From Gnetum montanum (lineage: Eukaryota; Streptophyta; Gnetopsida; Gnetales; Gnetaceae), in NCBI GenBank assembly GCA_015680685.1, contig MNCI01024031.1, positions 281,238 through 345,237 of the forward strand: a stretch of DNA of 64,000 nucleotides, given 5' to 3'. The notes beneath the pieces are model-generated. The model was not told the DNA's origin, did not search any database, and saw only the letters and a program-made list of their open reading frames with translations. This document shows positions 58,571 through 64,000 of the stretch, one piece after another. The translations under genes were made by a program, and so were the position numbers. Position 1 is the first letter of the stretch. Every line of letters starts with the position of its first letter.

Positions 58571-58768
58571 GACTACAACGTGCTACTTTAGTTTTTGTTT
58601 TTATTTTTTTGTCAATTGTCAACTCTATCCAATTTTTGTAAAAATGCCAATGTGACATTTAGAGTCATGTAAATAGTTAAGTCATGTTAAGTTAATTCTA
58701 CCTCCTAATTTTATAAGGAACTCTATCCTCATTTTATTTTAACTTAAGGATGAGTTTCTAATTAGTCA

Positions 58769-58776
58769 TAGGGGTA
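58769..58776 (+). promoter_or_regulatory. Polypurine tract of element C
   Basis: TAGGGGTA directly before the 3' LTR start TGATAAAC. Confidence 0.7.
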
Positions 58777-59634
58777 TGATAAACTCACTTTTTGTGCTAA
58801 TGCGATGTCATAGCTCAAGCTACATCATCGTTGATATGATGTCTTCGAATCTATGTAACCCTATAAATACTAAAACTTAGGTACACAATTAACAACAACT
58901 TTTGTCCACCCTTAGAAAAATTCTTGTAGTTTCATTTTGTAGTTCTAGTAATAGTGTGAATACATGCAGTGTGGTGTTATGTAGTTGAACAAAGTCTTTA
59001 TTCAAGTAAATTATACTTGGGTACAGTTTATGATGGGCAATAAAGATCAAGACTATTATACATCATTGCAACATTCTTTTAGTTCTTTAGTTCTACTATT
59101 TATTAGCATACCTTTTTTACTTTCCTAGTTTAATCATTTACATTCCAAAGTACTTTACTTTTATGCTCATGAGTAAAGTGAAATGGATATGATTGGTTTT
59201 GAGTGCTAAGTATGATTGTTCGATAACCCAATAGTGATCTTGCTTGATTCACTTAGTAGTAATTCCACTTGGTAATACTAGTGACAATCACATAAGTCCA
59301 AGGCATGTAAGATAAGCTAGGACTAGATATCCATCACTCTAGGTTAGGATCGATCTATATTTTCATCATTATTTAGAGTTAGAATTTTATCTTATTTTTA
59401 ATCATGTTTACCACTAGGAGCATTAAGAGTCTTACAACTTGAACTTATCATACACCTTAATGAGAGTTAAACCATATACTTAAACTTCACTAACTCATAT
59501 TAGGAAGACAACGATCATGAACTTAACATCAATTCCTAGCATAATTACATTTTCCACCTACGGATTACTATCTAGTCATGCACATGCACTTTTGACTTGT
59601 ATGGTAGAGTGTTGGGATACACCACTACTCATCA
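58777..59634 (+). repeat. 3' LTR of element C
   Basis: 858 bases, TGATAAACTC to CTCATCA. TATA box TATAAAT at 58,862-58,868. Its U3 dyad repeats have diverged from, and are shorter than, those of the 5' LTR. Confidence 0.9.
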
Positions 59635-59639
59635 ATAAC

Positions 59640-60295
59640 TATGCATGATGTTGTAGGTCATTGTCTTTCTAATCATCACATGTGCTAACTTGGTGGANGC
59701 ATCAATCCCTACTTTTTGTGTAGATCTTGAACCCATATTAACATTGTTAGGTTAGCATGTGTCTGCTACTAGATGTACCAAGTATTTAGTACTAGGATGA
59801 CCTAATAAATCATGGTTGAAGTGGTCATACTCATGTTGTTATGGAATAAAATATTAATTTCCTAAGCGCAAAAAAGTAAAATGCATTTAAAGTAAAGTGT
59901 TTGAAAATAAACTAAGTGCTAATCCAAGTGTTGCAATGGAAGGAATTAATCTCAATTTTATTGTTGTCATGCAGAAGTATCTGAGTACATCATGCACTTG
60001 AATAAAACTCCATACAATCAACTCAATCTATGCTATGGGTGTTCAAAAAAAATTTAACTAAGTCTTATAGAAAAAAGTTATAAGAGGATGGCTACTAGAA
60101 TAACCAAATATATCATAAATATAATAAGTGACTTATATTTATAGATATTTTCTGTAATTGTGACATTATATGTGTGATATAGCATCCCACCCTACAATAG
60201 AGTAGATGCGATGTAGTAGATGCGATATAGTAGCTACAATATTGTAGATGTGATATCATAGCTATTTAGTATAATTTTCATGTTTTATTAAACAT
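59640..60295 (-). mobile_element. Truncated LTR of the same Athila-like family
   Basis: Homologous in order to the LTR at 62,944-63,873: TTGAACCCATATTAAC, GATGTACCAAGT, GTGTTGCAA, ACTCCATACA. The TATA box (CTATAAATA on the minus strand) is near 60,137-60,146. Beyond it, toward 60,260, are GATGCGAT(G/A)TAGTA repeats as in other U3 edges. The left end is missing where element C begins. No primer site or polypurine tract is seen. Confidence 0.6.
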
Positions 60296-61890
60296 GGAGA
60301 TGCATTTAACCATGCACATCATTCATTGTTAGCAACCAACATTTCAAATGTAGAAGAAGAACATCATCTTGAATGAAGACATGCTACAAATTGTAAAAGG
60401 TAACAATGATGAAGATAAAGACTTTAAGAAGAAGAATTATATAATCGAAGATATGATCTAATGAGGTATCTTTGTTTCTAAACTTGCATAAGACTAATGT
60501 CAAAAAAAAAAAACATACCATTGTAAGTTTTAATTCAATGATTAGAAAGTTTTCTAATCCATGATCTTGTACTATATGTAATGAGAGGTATCAAAGCATT
60601 AATCTAAAACCATCACAAAGAGGACCCATATGTAATAGGTGTAAGTCAGAAAAATGCTTGATATTTTTAATGAACTTGGTGAAGAGATTACAAGTTTCTT
60701 TTATTGAAAATAATATGAATCTAAAACCCCAACCTAGAGTTCTAATAGAATTAATAGAGGTTAAAGAAATGTTAATTGCTACAATAAATCCAATTCTACA
60801 AGTCACACATGTCATTGATGGATAATTTAAATACAAAGGTTACACTATAAACATTTCTCAAGATATAGTAGAGGTGATGATGAAGTTACCTCATAGAACT
60901 TGAGACATTTCTATTCTCATCTTGAGAAGAACTAATTAAATGGAACCAACATATAACTTCATTGTCAATAAGAGACAAGTCTATAATGTCTTAAAGTTCA
61001 AAGTAAAAAAGATCCATATTATCATGATGTCCAAATTAATATGCATATCCTAGATGATATTGGTATTGATATTAAGCTTAACATCTTTCATCAAATTCCC
61101 CATGTCACTTTATTAGATAAAGAAGGTGAGATGAGATTGCATTTTAATTTTCTAGTATTGGACACATGAATAAAACATCATTAGACACACTTAATTGCAC
61201 CATGTTCTCTAATGGTAATAAAATAAATTGATTAGATAAGAACATGGCTATAAAATAAATCAATGCAAGGCTCTAATATTGCATAATGGCCTTTAATATC
61301 AAGCTCTAATATTAATGAATAGAAGATTATTAGAATGATTCATATGGCATTTCCAACACTTTTTACTTAAGGAAAATGTAATTTTCTCTATAGAAGATTC
61401 AAAGATGTCAAGTTGCATAAATACGCTAAGCATTTAATTTGGTACAAGGACGGAAGATTTAGGCATCATAAACATTTCAAGTAGTTTACAATCCAATCCT
61501 TACATGTGTTCTAGATTTATTATACTTCTTCTTCTTTATATAATTTCTCTTCTAGATAATGTATAGGTATTATATTTATAACATTATCAGAAGGCATTGA
61601 GGTTTGCAATCTACATATGTATTCTCTAAATAGAATATTGTTGATGCAACTATTATCATTAAGAAGCTTTGTGAATAATTGAATACCACCCATTTAGATA
61701 ATATTGTTGATACTATGATAAGGTTTGGTACCTTAATTCATAGTAGACCATGTTTTTAAAGAAAGTACAAAACCAAACTTTCTAATATAGTACATCAATT
61801 AGGCACACCAATTATTTTCTTTACTCTTAATATAAAAAATTTGTATTGGCTAGAGCTACATCATTTAAAATAAGGAAATCCTATATATGA
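60296..61890. other. Degenerate retroelement-like sequence
   Basis: Contains GGTATCAAAGCA (60,587-60,598), resembling a Met-tRNA primer site, followed by leader-like sequence and broken forward frames. ISQDIVEVMMKLPHRT-like residues and HIPHVTLLDKEGEMRLHFNF-like residues near 61,080 are not assigned to a family. Confidence 0.35.
60525..60775 (+). repeat. 250-bp direct repeat, first copy
   Basis: Matches 62,695-62,943, including AATCTAAAACCATCA, ATAGGTGTAAGT and CCCCAACCTAGAGTTCTAA. The second copy ends where the LTR at 62,944 begins. Confidence 0.85.
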
Positions 61891-61896
61891 CATGAA

Positions 61897-62085
61897 GGTC
61901 TTACGAAGTTGAGTGGATCCGATATGCTAAGTTGGTAGCAACAAAATATTATATGTGTGATATTATGATCTTAATAGGTTGAGTGGATTCCATGTGTTGT
62001 ATTAGTAGTATTGAGATATGATATACATAACATTAAGGCCTTAAGAAGTTGAGTGAGTCCCATATGCTAAGTTGGTAGCATCTCT
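61897..62085. repeat. 70-bp tandem repeat
   Basis: Anchors GGTCTTACGAAGTTGAGTGG at 61,897, GATCTTAATAGGTTGAGTGG at 61,967 and GGCCTTAAGAAGTTGAGTGA at 62,037: exact 70-base spacing, about 2.7 units. Confidence 0.9.
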
Positions 62086-62119
62086 TTCTATTCTTCTATG
62101 AGTGCTCATCTCATTTATT

Positions 62120-62690
62120 TAATCTTACTTATTTTTTAAAATTTTGTTTTCTAATTATGTACTTCACTTATTTTTAGAAAATTTATCATCCTAACACATT
62201 TAATCTTATTTTTTTATTATGCATCTTAGTATCTCACCACACTTCCTCTTCCTTTTTCAGTTAGTTTTAGAAAATTTATTTCTTTATTAGCATTAAGTTA
62301 GTTTTGGAAATTTTGAGTTGTTTTTAGAAAATATAATAGCTTTTATTTTAGAAAAATTATTAATTTTTATTCTTTAGTTGATGCATCAAGTATAAAAAAA
62401 ACTTTATTTAATTCAAGTAATGCTTATCTAACTTGTCTAACCTTATGTGCTTTTAAGAAATTAATTTTTAAAATAATCAACTTCAGTTCTTTTATAAAAT
62501 TTACTATTTTATAATTCATCTTAATACTTTTAATTCTTTATTAAACATATTTATTATTTTTAGAAGCTCAAATCATGTTTGTACAAAATTTATTATCATG
62601 ACATACATTCTCTTAGAAATTTTATTTCTTTAGCCTACATCTTTAATGCTTTGAGAAATCGAAATTTACTTTAGGAAATATTGTTGAAAT
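62120..62690. repeat. AT-rich degenerate TTTTAGAAAATTTATT array
   Basis: Irregularly spaced copies of TTTTAGAAAATTTATT-like sequence, the reverse complement of the motif at 45,308-46,300. Confidence 0.5.
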
Positions 62691-62694
62691 ACAA

Positions 62695-62943
62695 TAAGCC
62701 ATTGTAAATTCTAATTTGATTATTAAAAAGTTTACTAATATCTAATCTTGTAGTGTGTGTAATGAGATGTATCAAAGCAGAAATCTAAAACCATCATGGA
62801 GAAGATCCATGTGCAATAGGTGTAAGTTAGAAAAAAAAAACTTGATATTTTTAATGAAAATGGTGAAGAGATTAAAATATTATTTGTTGAAATAATATGA
62901 ATCTAGGACCCCAACCTAGAGTTCTAAGAAAATTAATAAAGGT
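62695..62943 (+). repeat. 250-bp direct repeat, second copy
   Basis: See the first copy at 60,525-60,775. GTATCAAAGCA (62,768-62,778) again resembles a Met-tRNA primer site. Confidence 0.85.
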
Positions 62944-63873
62944 TGATGAGCGGTGAGGTACCCCTACGTCCAACCATATGAATAACAAAGTGTTCCCACG
63001 TGATCCAATCAAATTCCATGGACTTTATTATTTCTAGTGCACTAGTGATTTAGGAAGTGAATTTAGCCTTAAGGTCAATTGTTTTCTTCGCAATTACACT
63101 TGTGATGTTTGTTGGTATGGTTAAGTGTAACTAAGGCATTCAATTTTTATCATTTTGATGTTTTATAGATCAATGTTCAAATATGGATAAAAGTAATTTG
63201 ATTAACTAATCTAAATTAACTAATTTACTAGCATTTAACTAATCCTAACATAAGTATCTATTCCCACTTTCCATACACATATTGAACCCATGTATCAACT
63301 ATTGGGTGACCAACCACTATGCTACTGGGTGTACCAAGCAATAATGCTGTTGGGATTACCAAGTGAATATGTGTTACGCTTGAAGTAGTTGTACTTATGT
63401 ATTTAATCTATCTAGCTTAATTACTTCATTAACTCATTTGGTGAAAAATATTTGCAAAAGAGTTGAAAACAATTAACAAATAATTGAAAACATTGAATGC
63501 ATAAATGAAATAGCTAATCTATCCAAAGTGTTGCAAGGTTTATCAAAAAGCTCATCTTTATTATCACACACAATATTGTGCTCAAGTACAACAATGCTAG
63601 AATAAAGATCCATACACTTAGTGACTTCTAATATGGGCACTCAAGGAAAAAATTCTAACTTTTGAATGGAAAAAATGCAAGAGATTCACTGTTATTGAAA
63701 TCTAAATTTCCATAAATGTGATTAGTAGGTGCATATTTATAAGTGATAGACAAACATTGCATCGACGGGGCCTCATCAATGAAGGGTGAGATGCATTGAT
63801 GGGGCCTCATCAACATAGGGAGAGATGCATCAATTGGGCCTCATGGACACAACCAACCAACAATGACTCATCA
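62944..63873 (-). mobile_element. 3' LTR of a further minus-strand Athila-like element running off the window
   Basis: 930 bases; on the minus strand it starts TGATGAGTCATTG and ends CCGCTCATCA. A TATA box (TTATAAATATG) lies near 63,733-63,744. U3 has a 34-bp repeat. On the right, TACCCCCAT (minus ATGGGGGTA) is the polypurine tract, so the internal region lies to the right, beyond 64,000. Confidence 0.8.
63759..63850. repeat. 34-bp repeat in the U3 of the right-end LTR
   Basis: GCAT(C/T)GA(C/T)GGGGCCTCATCAA-type units start at 63,759, 63,793 and 63,827, with exact 34-base spacing. Confidence 0.85.
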
Positions 63874-64000
63874 TACCCCCATGACTGAATGAAAAATCAT
63901 CCTCAGGTTCTTTTACAAAATTGGGAAGGTATGGGATTATTAATTAACATTTCTTCAACAAAACAAACTGACCAACGTGACAAAAAATGGAGTGCCCAAT
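63874..64000 (-). mobile_element. Polypurine tract and 3' internal end of the right-end element
   Basis: Non-coding sequence directly inside the LTR. CATGACTGAATGAAAAATCA is like CATGATTGATTAAAAACTTT inside element B's 3' LTR. Confidence 0.65.

Larger units (their letters stand above)
47251..59634 (+). mobile_element. Element C: Athila-like LTR retrotransposon with a third ORF
   Basis: 12,384 bases: 5' LTR, Asp-type primer site, gag, protease, RT, RNase H, integrase, non-coding spacer with TATA-like site and intron, third ORF, polypurine tract, 3' LTR. The RT reads VEVFMDDF, the form I associate with the Athila group, and the primer site agrees. Flanks ATTAG and ATAAC share three of five bases, a weak remnant of a target duplication. 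All coding parts contain stops. Confidence 0.88.

Overview
The window looks like gene-poor nuclear DNA of a seed plant with a large, repeat-laden genome, probably a gymnosperm. That is inferred from one recognisable gene with a 3.3 kb intron, surrounded by old, nested and heavily mutated retroelements. No bacterial, organellar, rRNA or tRNA gene was seen. One 785-base assembly gap (N run) lies at 40,873-41,657 and a single N near 59,698.

Left end (1-5,330). A possible last exon of an unknown gene lies on the minus strand at 167-249. A complete two-exon phytocyanin gene (uclacyanin-like, Pro/Ser-rich, predicted GPI anchor) runs forward: exon 1 1,015-1,201, exon 2 4,527-5,137. Its intron holds a tandem duplication and two facing SINE-like sequences.

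5,600-19,750. A copia end piece, one LTR and a copia gag stand in the order 3' end - LTR - 5' end. The gag is cut by an LTR and gag of an Athila-like Ty3/gypsy element (element A, 7,395 to about 10,450). Then come a lone 520-bp LTR with a Met-tRNA-type primer site (11,777-12,296), a decayed DNA-transposon protein on the minus strand (about 12,900-15,750), a 45-bp satellite whose units can each fold into a hairpin (about 15,970-17,490), and a tandem array of about 310 bp (from 18,360).

19,752-30,165 is element B, a minus-strand Athila-like element flanked by a perfect 5-bp target duplication (GCATA) and inserted into the 310-bp array. It keeps gag, protease and a third ORF, but reverse transcriptase and integrase appear to be missing. 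The interrupted array resumes at 30,166. A minus-strand LINE reverse transcriptase (31,010-32,330) with a nested SINE follows.

32,921-45,307 is element F, a minus-strand Ty3/gypsy element with 2.65 kb LTRs; its left LTR is split by a 1,564-bp solo LTR. After AT-rich repeats comes element C (47,251-59,634), a forward Athila-like element with gag, protease, RT, RNase H, integrase and a third ORF. The right end holds remnant LTRs of the same family (59,640-60,295 and 62,944-63,873, both minus), with direct and 70-bp tandem repeats between them.

The main unusual signal is shared by B and C. Both carry the same non-env third ORF of about 2.65 kb after the protease/pol block. In both it is preceded by a TATA-like site, a splice donor, a 300-319 bp intron and an acceptor ending exactly at the ORF's ATG. 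In each element the sequence around this internal promoter resembles the promoter repeats of that element's own LTR. A second strong signal is the 45-bp hairpin satellite, with compensatory arm changes and a five-unit higher-order pattern. All retroelement proteins here are broken by stops and frameshifts; coordinates of degenerate pieces are approximate.
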